A stretch of 64,000 nucleotides of DNA. Source: Streptomyces tanashiensis. Lineage in GTDB: Bacteria; Actinomycetota; Actinomycetes; Streptomycetales; Streptomycetaceae. A program made the position numbers and the translations under genes. Below the pieces are notes generated by a model. It was given only the letters and a program-made list of their open reading frames with translations. It was not told the DNA's origin and searched no databases. The DNA lies in assembly GCF_014648895.1 (NCBI RefSeq), contig NZ_BMRZ01000001.1, forward strand, positions 248,001-312,000. The letters are read 5' to 3'. Shown in pieces: positions 24,202 to 31,656 of the stretch; within the stretch, counting starts at the first letter, position 1, and every line of letters starts with the position of its first letter.

Positions 24202-27050
24202 CTGCGTGCCTCCTCGACTGTGTCCCCCGTCATCTCCTCTGTACGTGCGGTCCTCGCGGCTTCCGTGCGTGCCGTGTCGAGCTCCGCCTCCACGTCCCGG
24301 CGCCCGGCCTTGGCGCCCTGGTGGAAGCCGCCGAGCCGGCGGCGCAGGGCCTCCGCGTCCACGCCGCCCTGGCGGGGCGTGGTGTCGGCGGAGGGCTGAC
24401 GGACCACCTGCGGGGTGCGCTTGGGCAGCCCCTTGTCGGTGACCCGCTCCCACTGCGCGGGGCGCGGTCCGGGTACGGCCGCGTCGGCGGCGGGCACCTC
24501 GGCGGGCGCCGGCTCCCCGTCGGCGGCGCGCTCGTGGGTGTCCGGCTCCGGCGGCGGGTCGGGCAGCCGGACCTGGAGCGTGGTCTCGGAGACGGACTCG
24601 TACGGCGCGTCCGGCGCGTACTCCGGCTCGTAGGCCGTCTCGGTCTCGGGCTCGGGCGCGTACGCCGCCTCGGTCTCGGGGGCGTACGCCGGCTCGGCCT
24701 CCGGCTCGGGGGCGTACTCCTGCGCCTGCGCCTGCTGCTGGACGGCCTCCGCCTCCGTCCCCGCACCCGTCTCCGCCGCCAGGAACGCGGCCTCCGCCGC
24801 CTCCACGAGCGGGTCGCGGTGCCGGGACGGCAGGGTGTTGGAGTTGGCCTCCGCGACCGAGCCCGGCAGCTGGAGCACGGGCGAGGTGCCCGCGACCCGT
24901 ACGGGCTCCGACACGGCCGTCGGCGGGGTGGTGGGCAGCAGGGGCAGCGGCAGGACCACGACGGCGGCCGTACCGCCCGGCTTCTGCTCGCGCAGCTCGA
25001 CGCGCACCCCGTGGCGGGCGGCGAGCAGCGCGATGACCCGCATGCCGAGGCCCTCGCCCTCGAAGGCGTCCGGGTCGGCCTCGGCGAGGCGCGCGTTGAG
25101 CTCGGCGGACCGGGAGGCGGTCATGCCGATGCCCGCGTCCTGCACGGAGAGCATCACCTCGCCGCTCTCCAGGAGCCAGCCGGAGAGCTGGACCTCGGCG
25201 TCCGGCGGCGAGAAGGAGGTGGCGTTCTCCAGGAGTTCCGCGACGAGGTGGCTCAGGTCGTCCGCGGCGAAGCCGGCGACCTGGGCGTGCGGCGGCAGCG
25301 ACTGGATGGTGACCCGCTCGTAGCGCTCGATCTCGCTGACGGCGGCGCGCAGCACGTCGACGAGCGGGACGGGCCCGGCGTGGCCGTGGACGTGCTCGTG
25401 GCCGGCGAGGACGAGGAGGTTCTCGCTGTGGCGGCGCATGACGGTCGCCATGTGGTCGAGCTTGAAGAGGGTCGCGAGGCGGTCCGGGTCCTGCTCGCGC
25501 TCCTCCAGCTTCTCGATGACGCCGAGCTGCCGCTCGACGAGCCCGAGGCTGCGCAGCGAGAGGTTGACGAAGGTGTGGTGGACGGTGTTCCTGAGCCGTT
25601 CGAGGTCGGCGGTGAGGAGGGCGACCCGGCCCTGGAGGTCGGCGCGCTGGGCGGCGAGTTCGGCGCCGACGGCGTCCTTGGCGGCGGCCAGGTCGGCGCG
25701 CTCGTCGGTGAGCCGCTCGGTCTGCGCGGCGAGGCCGGAGAGCTTGCCGTGCAGGGCGTTGAGCGAGCGGACGACCTGGGCGAACTCGTCGTTGCGGCCG
25801 GTGAAGCGGACCGCTTCCTCGCGGTGCGGCTCGGGGGCGGCGGCGAGCCGGGCGGCGCCGAGGCGGAGCACGGCGAGCGGCCGGGTGAGGGTGCGGGCGA
25901 CGTAGGTGGAGATGCCGATCGCGACGAGGAGGCAGCCGCCGAGGTAGGCGATGCGCAGTTCGAGGGCTTCGACGTCGTCGTCGCGGAGCGCGGCGAGGCG
26001 TTCGACCCGCTCGGTGGCGAGGGCGGACTCGACGCCGCGCATCTGCTCGATGCGGGCGGAGAGGGCGGCCTCCAGGGCGGCCGGGTCCGTGCCGCGCTCG
26101 GCCTCGGTCAGTTTGGGCTGGTCGGTGAGCGAGGCGAGGGCGAGCTCGGCGGTCTTGACGTCGGGGCCGGTGACGGTGGCCGCGAGGGAGTCGCGGGCGG
26201 TGGCGCCGGCGGCCTGGTCGAAGTCGCCGAGGGCGGCGAGCTCGCGGACGCGGGCCTGCTGGGCGGCGGCGGTGAGGCCGTCGCGGGCGCGTTCGGCCTC
26301 GGCGGCGCCCTCGGGCACGTCGGCCACGTAGGTGCCGGTCTGCGGGTCGTAGTGGACGTCCCCGGAGGGCTCGGGCTGGGGCACGGAGAGTGCGGCGAGG
26401 AGCAGGCCGCGGGTGGTGGAGGCCTGTTCGACGGCGCGGCCGAGGGCGGCGGGGGCGCGGGTGGCCTCGGTCAGTGCGGCGTCGGAGGCGCGGGCCGGGG
26501 TCTTGTCGGCGAGCTCGTCGGCGAGGGCCTGGAGCTTCCCTATGACGTCCGAGTACGCCTTGTGGGCCTCCAGGGCCGTGCCCTTGCCGGTCAGCGCGCT
26601 GCGGCGGACGGAGGGGACCCCGGCGAGTTCGCGGCGGAGTTCGGCGGGTGCGGCGGGCCGGATCTCGTCGATCTGGCGGTCGACGCGGGTGGAGCGCGCG
26701 TCGGTGATCTGCCGCTTGTGCTTGGCGTCGCCGCTCTGGGCGTCGCGTCCGGCGGCGATGTACGCCACGACCTCGTCGCGCTCGTCGGCGAGGGAGTGCG
26801 CGAGGGTGACGGCCTGCCGGTCGAGTTCGGCGAGGGTGACGAGGCGCTGCGACTCGGTGAGCTCGGCGGAGGCGGCGAGGATCGCGGGGGCTCCGGCGGC
26901 GAGGACGGTGACGCCGACGAGGGCGACGCCGGCGACCAGCCGGTTGCGGACGCGCTTGGGCCGGCCGGCGGGGGCCTGCGGCTCACCGGGGGTCTGGCTC
27001 TGCGTGCCGTTGTTGCTCCGAGGCCGCTTCTTCTGCACCGGTGCTCGCAT
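24198..27050 (-). CDS. Conservon sensor kinase (CvnA), large
   Basis: 950 residues. Two membrane segments (about 39-60 and 371-391) enclose an extracytoplasmic helical sensor of about 310 residues rich in Glu/Ala/Arg. A HAMP-like linker and a coiled coil follow, then an HATPase_c domain with N-box AELLENATSFSPPD, G1 QDAGIGM and G2 EGLGMRVIALLA. A standard phospho-acceptor H-box is not obvious, as usual for conservon kinases. The last 230 residues are disordered, with Glu/Pro/Ala/Tyr repeats (AYAPETEAAYAPEPE) and a basic end. It heads the operon and probably senses an envelope signal passed to the roadblock/GTPase pair. Confidence 0.92.
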   Translation of the reverse strand: MRAPVQKKRPRSNNGTQSQTPGEPQAPAGRPKRVRNRLVAGVALVGVTVLAAGAPAILAASAELTESQRLVTLAELDRQAVTLAHSLADERDEVVAYIAAGRDAQSGDAKHKRQITDARSTRVDRQIDEIRPAAPAELRRELAGVPSVRRSALTGKGTALEAHKAYSDVIGKLQALADELADKTPARASDAALTEATRAPAALGRAVEQASTTRGLLLAALSVPQPEPSGDVHYDPQTGTYVADVPEGAAEAERARDGLTAAAQQARVRELAALGDFDQAAGATARDSLAATVTGPDVKTAELALASLTDQPKLTEAERGTDPAALEAALSARIEQMRGVESALATERVERLAALRDDDVEALELRIAYLGGCLLVAIGISTYVARTLTRPLAVLRLGAARLAAAPEPHREEAVRFTGRNDEFAQVVRSLNALHGKLSGLAAQTERLTDERADLAAAKDAVGAELAAQRADLQGRVALLTADLERLRNTVHHTFVNLSLRSLGLVERQLGVIEKLEEREQDPDRLATLFKLDHMATVMRRHSENLLVLAGHEHVHGHAGPVPLVDVLRAAVSEIERYERVTIQSLPPHAQVAGFAADDLSHLVAELLENATSFSPPDAEVQLSGWLLESGEVMLSVQDAGIGMTASRSAELNARLAEADPDAFEGEGLGMRVIALLAARHGVRVELREQKPGGTAAVVVLPLPLLPTTPPTAVSEPVRVAGTSPVLQLPGSVAEANSNTLPSRHRDPLVEAAEAAFLAAETGAGTEAEAVQQQAQAQEYAPEPEAEPAYAPETEAAYAPEPETETAYEPEYAPDAPYESVSETTLQVRLPDPPPEPDTHERAADGEPAPAEVPAADAAVPGPRPAQWERVTDKGLPKRTPQVVRQPSADTTPRQGGVDAEALRRRLGGFHQGAKAGRRDVEAELDTARTEAARTARTEEMTGDTVEEARS

Positions 27051-27421
27051 TCTTGATTCGTCCGCCCATGAAGCAGGGGTGACGACCGGTCACATGGAGC
27101 GCCCCCACCCCTGGTACGGCTTCCGACCATTCCAGCGCTTCCGGCAAGGGGACGGGCATCGGCCGCTCCGCCACCCGAACGAGTGAACAACACTCAGTAG
27201 TTGGCGAACAACTTCCGGAGGCGGCGGCCGGGGGCCCGTACGGGGCGCCGGTTGGATCTTCCGGGCGGGCTTTGGCAGGATGCCCGCCCGCAGCTCCCCG
27301 GAGGTGACCCTTCCGCCTCGCCGGCCGCTTCCACGGGGTTGGTACAGGCCTTTTCCGGTCATTTGCAGGTCCGGTGAAGGAGTTCACGGCGGAATGCGCG
27401 GGTGCGGGCAGACTGGAGGCC
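27051..27421. other. 371-bp divergent intergenic region: conservon and PP2C-like gene
   Basis: No gene fits here. The left part lies upstream of the conservon kinase and the right part upstream of the PP2C-like gene. Visible elements are the two GAACAAC copies listed separately and a hairpin, GGGCGGGC-N11-GCCCGCCC (27263-27289). No clear -10/-35 pair was identified. Confidence 0.6.
27185..27212. promoter_or_regulatory. Direct repeat GAACAAC spaced by two helical turns
   Basis: GAACAAC occurs at 27185-27191 and 27206-27212, exactly 21 bp apart, in an AT-richer patch about 135-160 bp upstream of the conservon kinase start. Same-face direct repeats of this spacing are typical of activator or repressor dimers. 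The binding protein is unknown. Confidence 0.35.
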
Positions 27422-28213
27422 ATGCGCAGCGAAGTCGCCTCCCTTCCCGGCAGCCCCGAACGCCCCAACGAGGACTGGGCGGCCGCCGCCCTGCCCGCTT
27501 CGGGGAGCGGGGGGACGGTCGTGCTCCTCGACGGCGTCACACCTCCCGCCGGTGATGACGGTTGTGTGCACACGGTCCCGTGGTTCACCGCACGACTGGG
27601 CGGGGCTTTGACCGAACTGTCCGGTTCCCGCCGGGACATGCCCCTGTCTGAGATCCTGTCGCTGGCCATCCGGCGCGCCGCGGACGCCCACCGCGACACC
27701 TGTGACCTTTCTCACGTGCGAACGCCTCAGGCGACCGTGGTGCTCGTCCGCTGGGACGAGGCGTCGGTCGAGCACCTCGTCCTGTCCGACTCCGCGCTGC
27801 TCCTGGAGGCCCCGGACGGGACGGTACGGGCCGTGCTCGACGACCGGCTCGACCGGATGCCGGACGAGGTGCGGCGCTCCCTGGAGGCGACGGACCGGCT
27901 GCGGAACCGGGAGGGCGGCTTCTTCACGGCGGCGGCGGACCCGGCGGTCGCGGACCGGGCGGTGACCGGGACGACCCCGCGCGCGGAGGTGCGGGCGCTG
28001 GCGGCGCTCACGGACGGGGCGAGCCGCTGGGTGGAGCTGTTCGGCGCGGGCGACTGGGCGGACTGCTTCGGTGTGCTGCGCGAGGAGGGCCCGGCCGGGT
28101 TGCTCCGGCGGGTGCGGGCGCTGGAGTCCGCCGACGCGCGGGCGGGCGGGGCGCACCGCTGGAAGCTCCACGACGACGCGACGGCGGTGTACGCGGAGCT
28201 GTCGGACCACTGA
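27422..28213 (+). CDS. PP2C-like phosphatase-fold protein
   Basis: 263 residues from the ATG at 27422. PP2C core motifs appear in order but modified: PERPNEDWA, VVLLDGVTPP, LVLSDSALLLE, LAALTDGASRW and the final HDDATAVYAEL. The Asp residues that hold the metal pair are kept at the expected places (DG, SD/TDG, DD). Usual length is 240-260 residues, so the protein is complete. It could be a Ser/Thr phosphatase or a degenerate relative. It has no membrane segment. The conservon promoter region is shared divergently, but no functional link is evident. Confidence 0.75.
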   Translation: MRSEVASLPGSPERPNEDWAAAALPASGSGGTVVLLDGVTPPAGDDGCVHTVPWFTARLGGALTELSGSRRDMPLSEILSLAIRRAADAHRDTCDLSHVRTPQATVVLVRWDEASVEHLVLSDSALLLEAPDGTVRAVLDDRLDRMPDEVRRSLEATDRLRNREGGFFTAAADPAVADRAVTGTTPRAEVRALAALTDGASRWVELFGAGDWADCFGVLREEGPAGLLRRVRALESADARAGGAHRWKLHDDATAVYAELSDH

Positions 28214-28296
28214 CCCCGGTCCGCTCCCCCTCTCCGGCCTTCCGCTGATCCCCGGCCGCTTCCCTTCCCCGGTTCCCAGCCGACCCCGTCCGCCCC

Positions 28297-28779
28297 TCAG
28301 CCCTCCGAGCGGACGTTGAAGTGGTTCAGGAGGCGGGCGAGTTCGGCGACCTCGGCGCGGTCCCAGTCGGCGAGTTTGCGGACGTAGCGTTCGCGCCGGG
28401 CGTCGCGGACGCTGCGGAAGCGGCTGCGGCCCTCCTCGGTGAGGCGGACGAGCGAGGCGCGGCCGTCGGCCGGGTCGGGGTCGCGGGCGACGAGCCCGAG
28501 GTCCTCCAGGACGCGGAGCTGGCGGCTCATGGTGGCCTTGCCGACGCCGAAGTACCCGGCGAGTTCGGTGGCCCGCTGGGGGCCGGCGTCGTCGAGCCGT
28601 ACGAAGAGTCCGTAGGCGGACGACTCCAGTTCGGGGTGGACCTCGCGGGCCATCTCGCCGGACTGGGCGCGGGCGCGGCGCAGGAAGACCGCCAGCTCCC
28701 GTTCGAGAGCGAGGAATTCCTGGTATCCACCACCTCCGGCGGTGACCCGGCCTTCACTTCCCGTACCGCTTCCGTGCAC
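28297..28779 (-). CDS. MarR-family transcriptional regulator
   Basis: 160 residues from a GTG at 28779 with GGGAGG seven bases upstream. The winged helix is clear: RATELAGYFGVGKATMSRQLRVLEDLGLVARDPDPADGRASLVRLTEEG. The wing sequence DPADGR is typical of MarR proteins. It is divergent from the GH25 gene with 234 bp between. The near leader has a weak palindrome, CTTTC-N8-GAAAG (about 28798-28815), a possible autoregulatory site. Ligand and targets are unknown. Confidence 0.88.
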   Translation of the reverse strand: MHGSGTGSEGRVTAGGGGYQEFLALERELAVFLRRARAQSGEMAREVHPELESSAYGLFVRLDDAGPQRATELAGYFGVGKATMSRQLRVLEDLGLVARDPDPADGRASLVRLTEEGRSRFRSVRDARRERYVRKLADWDRAEVAELARLLNHFNVRSEG

Positions 28780-29013
28780 GTCAGCACCTCCCGCACGCTT
28801 TCCGGTCGCTGAAAGTTTCTTCCGGCGGCGTCCATCGCCGCAGCTCCTTCAGTATTTCGCAGGCGTAGACCAACGGCGGCAACCAGGCCCCCTTCCGCCG
28901 GGCGGGTCTACGTGCGTAGCGTCTTTCCCGGCAGCCCCGAATGACATGTCCATTCCAGGCATGGTCGCGGGTCCGCCCCACCGCTCCCCCACCGAGCCTT
29001 TCGGAGGCACGCA

Positions 29014-29850
29014 ATGCGTGTGCACAGATCCGGAACGACCCTCGCCGGCGCCGCCCTCGCGGCCCTGGCCCTCCTCCTCCCCCTCGGCCTCTCCGGCACC
29101 GCCACCGCCGCCCAGGACCCCGGCGCCCGGCAGGCGACCCCCGCACGCGGCTCCGCCTACCTGGGCATGGGCGTGATCGCGCACGACGGGCAGGGCCCCA
29201 CGTCCGGCGCCGCCACCCTGGCCGCGCAGACGGAAGGCGTGGACGTCTCCAGCCACAACGGCAACGTGGCCTGGTCCACGCTGTGGAACAGCGGGGTCAA
29301 GTGGGCCTACGTCAAGGCGACGGAAGGCACGTACTACAAGAACACGTCCTTCACCCAGCAGTACAACGGCTCCTACAACGTCGGCATGATCCGCGGCACG
29401 TACCACTTCGCCACCCCGGACACCACGACCGGAGCCGCCCAGGCCGACTACTTCGTCAACAACGGCGGCGGCTGGTCGAAGGACGGCAGGACCCTGCCGG
29501 GCGTGCTCGACATCGAGTGGAACCCGTACGGCGCGACCTGCTACGGCAAGACGGCGTCCGGGATGGTCGCGTGGATCCAGGACTTCGTGAACCGCTACCG
29601 GTACCGGACGGGCCGCGACCCGGTGATCTACACGGCCACGAGCTGGTGGAAGCAGTGCACCGGCAACTCCGCGGCCTTCGCCTCGACCAACCCGCTGTGG
29701 ATCGCCCGGTACGCCTCCGAGGTCGGCGAACTCCCGGCCGGCTGGCCGTACTACACGATCTGGCAGTACACCTCCTCCGGCCCGACGGTCGGCGACCACA
29801 ACCACTTCAACGGGGACTACTCGCGCGTGCAGGCGCTCGCGAACGGCTGA
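29014..29850 (+). CDS. Secreted GH25 muramidase (lysozyme)
   Basis: 278 residues. A Sec signal peptide ends near TATAA. GH25 motifs: EGVDVSSHNGNVAW with catalytic-region Asp about 77, WAYVKATEG, GTYHFATP, and VLDIEWNPYG holding the Asp/Glu pair (about 166/168). The end WQYTSSGPTVGDHNHFNGD is also typical. The enzyme cleaves the MurNAc-GlcNAc bond in peptidoglycan. It has no wall-binding domain. RBS GGAGG precedes the ATG. It is followed by a terminator and then a chitin-active gene, so secreted glycan-degrading genes cluster here. Confidence 0.94.
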   Translation: MRVHRSGTTLAGAALAALALLLPLGLSGTATAAQDPGARQATPARGSAYLGMGVIAHDGQGPTSGAATLAAQTEGVDVSSHNGNVAWSTLWNSGVKWAYVKATEGTYYKNTSFTQQYNGSYNVGMIRGTYHFATPDTTTGAAQADYFVNNGGGWSKDGRTLPGVLDIEWNPYGATCYGKTASGMVAWIQDFVNRYRYRTGRDPVIYTATSWWKQCTGNSAAFASTNPLWIARYASEVGELPAGWPYYTIWQYTSSGPTVGDHNHFNGDYSRVQALANG

Positions 29851-29874
29851 CCCCCCGTCTCCCTCCGTCCGACG

Positions 29875-29922
29875 GCGGCCTCCCGGGTGTGCGGCACCCC
29901 GGGGGGCCGCTTCGGCTTTTTC
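29875..29922 (+). terminator. Terminator after the GH25 gene
   Basis: An imperfect stem (GCGGCCTCCCGGGTG pairing with CACCCCGGGGGGCCGC) and a short loop are followed by TTCGGCTTTTT, giving a T run. It lies 25 bp past the stop. Confidence 0.8.
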
Positions 29923-29939
29923 CACCCACCCTCTTGCCC

Positions 29940-29955
29940 ATTGGTATGGACCAAT
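29940..29955 (+). promoter_or_regulatory. DasR-like operator (dre) upstream of the AA10 LPMO gene
   Basis: ATTGGTATGGACCAAT is a 16-bp palindrome with TGGT and ACCA half-sites spaced as in DasR elements (core TGGTCTAGACCA). It differs at two of twelve core positions. It lies 97 bp upstream of a chitin-type LPMO gene, the class of gene DasR controls in response to glucosamine-6-phosphate. Binding is inferred. Confidence 0.6.
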
Positions 29956-30051
29956 GCGACGCTCTACGGCGGCCGCCCGGATTTCAACTTCCGTGCGCCC
30001 CGCGCGCGTTGCTCGTTCCGTACTCCCCCACGCACGAGAGAGAGCCCCCGC

Positions 30052-30933
30052 ATGCCCTCCTACCGCCGCACCACCGCCGTCGCCGCCTCCGCCCTGTCAG
30101 CCGCCGCGCTCGTCGGCCTCACCCCCACCGCGGCCGGTGCCCACGGGGCCGTCTTCAACCCCGTGAGCCGGGTGGCGGCCTGTTACGCCGAGGGCCCCGA
30201 GACGCCCAAGTCGCAGGTGTGCAAGGACCTCGTCGCCGACTCCGGCACCCAGCCGCTCTACGACTGGAACGAGGTCAACATCGCCAACGCCGACGGCCGG
30301 CACCAGGCCCTCATCCCGGACGGCAAGCTCTGCTCCGCCAACCGCGAGAAGTACCGGGCCCTGGACTGGGCGCGCACCGACTGGCCCGCGACGGCCGTCG
30401 CCGCCGGCTCCTTCGACTTCAAGGTCCGGGTGACGGCCCCGCACTCGGGCACGATGACCGTCTACATCACCAAGGCGGGCTTCGACCCGACCCAGCCCCT
30501 GAAGTGGTCCGACCTGGACCCGACCCCCGTCGCCGTCTACGGCACCACCCGCACCGCGACCGACGGCTACTACAACTTCACGGGCAACCTCCCGGCCCGC
30601 ACCGGCCGCCACATCGTCTACAAGGTGTGGCAGCGCAGCGACAGCCCCGAGGCCTTCTACAGCTGCTCGGACGTCACCTTCGGCGGCACGGCCACGGCCG
30701 CGAGGGCGCAGGCCCAGGCCCCGACCGAGGCGAAGATCGCGGCGGGCGCCTCGCTCTCCACCGTGAGCCACGCGGGCCACGGCGGCGACGAGCAGCCCCC
30801 GGCCCTCTCCGCCGAGACCGCCGAGTCCCCCTCCTCGCCGCTCCCGATGGCCCTCGCCGGCGCGGGCGCCCTCGCCGCCTTCGCCGGCGGCAGCCTGCTC
30901 CTGGGCCGCCGCCGCAACCCGTCCGCCTCCTGA
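30052..30933 (+). CDS. AA10 lytic polysaccharide monooxygenase (chitin-type) with C-terminal membrane tail
   Basis: 293 residues from the ATG at 30052. The signal peptide ends AGA and the mature protein begins with His (residue 31, HGAVFNPVSR), the first copper-brace His. The second is His131 in APHSGTMTVYIT, and the axial Phe region is FYSCSDVTF. The domain oxidatively cuts crystalline chitin or cellulose. A disordered Ala/Glu/Pro region follows, then a hydrophobic segment and RRR near the C-terminus, a membrane anchor. No LPxTG or LAxTG sortase motif precedes it, so the anchor is direct rather than sortase-linked. A DasR-like palindrome upstream supports chitin. Confidence 0.92.
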   Translation: MPSYRRTTAVAASALSAAALVGLTPTAAGAHGAVFNPVSRVAACYAEGPETPKSQVCKDLVADSGTQPLYDWNEVNIANADGRHQALIPDGKLCSANREKYRALDWARTDWPATAVAAGSFDFKVRVTAPHSGTMTVYITKAGFDPTQPLKWSDLDPTPVAVYGTTRTATDGYYNFTGNLPARTGRHIVYKVWQRSDSPEAFYSCSDVTFGGTATAARAQAQAPTEAKIAAGASLSTVSHAGHGGDEQPPALSAETAESPSSPLPMALAGAGALAAFAGGSLLLGRRRNPSAS

Positions 30934-30951
30934 CCGCTCAGGCCACGGACC

Positions 30952-30975
30952 CCTCCGGCTCCTAGGAGCCGGAGG
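30952..30975. terminator. Bidirectional terminator between convergent genes
   Basis: CCTCCGGCTCC-TA-GGAGCCGGAGG is a perfect inverted repeat with 11-bp arms. It lies between the LPMO and DUF4240 genes and overlaps the TAG stop of the latter (30962-30964). Confidence 0.8.
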
Positions 30976-31555
30976 CACCGGGCGGGAAGAGGGCGGTGAG
31001 CCGGGGTATCGCCAACCCCTCCGGCCGAGGCCCCCGGGACTCCCCGTCCTCTTCCCACTCCCCCGCCGCCTCCGCGGCGTCCTCCGCCTCCTCGACGGCG
31101 TCGAGGAACTCCTCGCCGTCGTCGCCCTCCTGGCCCGTCAGCTCGTCCCACGCGTCCTGGGCCACGTAGTCGAGCTCCTCCCACTCGGGCCACTCGTCGT
31201 CGTCCCAGGAGTCGTGGTGCCGTCCCACGAGCGCCCGCACGCCGGGCACGTCGGCCAGCGCGTCCGGATCGGCGAGGACCGACTCGTACACCTTGCCGCC
31301 CTGGCCGACCAGCCAGAGCGTGAAGTAGTGGAAACCGTCGTCCGTGCAGTCGCCGCCCTCGATCCGGTTCGCCGCCGTCCACACCGCGCGCGTGTCGGCG
31401 CGCTCGCACGCCCGCTCCAGCCGTACCTGGAACTCCACACTCTCGGCCGCCGGACGCCCCAGCAGCTCCTCCCGCAGCCACTCGAGGCGTTCGTCCCGGT
31501 CACCGGTCCGTCGGCCCAACTCGTCGATGAGAGCCCAGAAGGCGTCGTCGTTCAT
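30962..31555 (-). CDS. DUF4240 domain protein
   Basis: 197 residues from the ATG at 31555, giving the typical MNDDAFWALIDE start. The next 120 residues match the DUF4240 pattern: EEWLREEL-like helix, WTAANRIEGGDCTDDGFHYFTLWLVGQG and YESVLADPDALAD. The C-terminal third is a strongly acidic Glu/Asp/Ala run. Family members are cytosolic and of unknown role, often associated with polymorphic toxin or immunity contexts in actinobacteria. Nothing near this gene suggests a toxin partner. It stands alone between convergent LPMO and lon. Confidence 0.85.
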   Translation of the reverse strand: MNDDAFWALIDELGRRTGDRDERLEWLREELLGRPAAESVEFQVRLERACERADTRAVWTAANRIEGGDCTDDGFHYFTLWLVGQGGKVYESVLADPDALADVPGVRALVGRHHDSWDDDEWPEWEELDYVAQDAWDELTGQEGDDGEEFLDAVEEAEDAAEAAGEWEEDGESRGPRPEGLAIPRLTALFPPGASGS

Positions 31556-31656
31556 GCGTACGAGCATGCCAGCCGCGACCGACATCCGGGTACCGGGTTC
31601 CGGGTACGCCGGAGCGGGGTGCCCGCCGGGGGCACCCCGCTCTGCTACGGGGGGAG

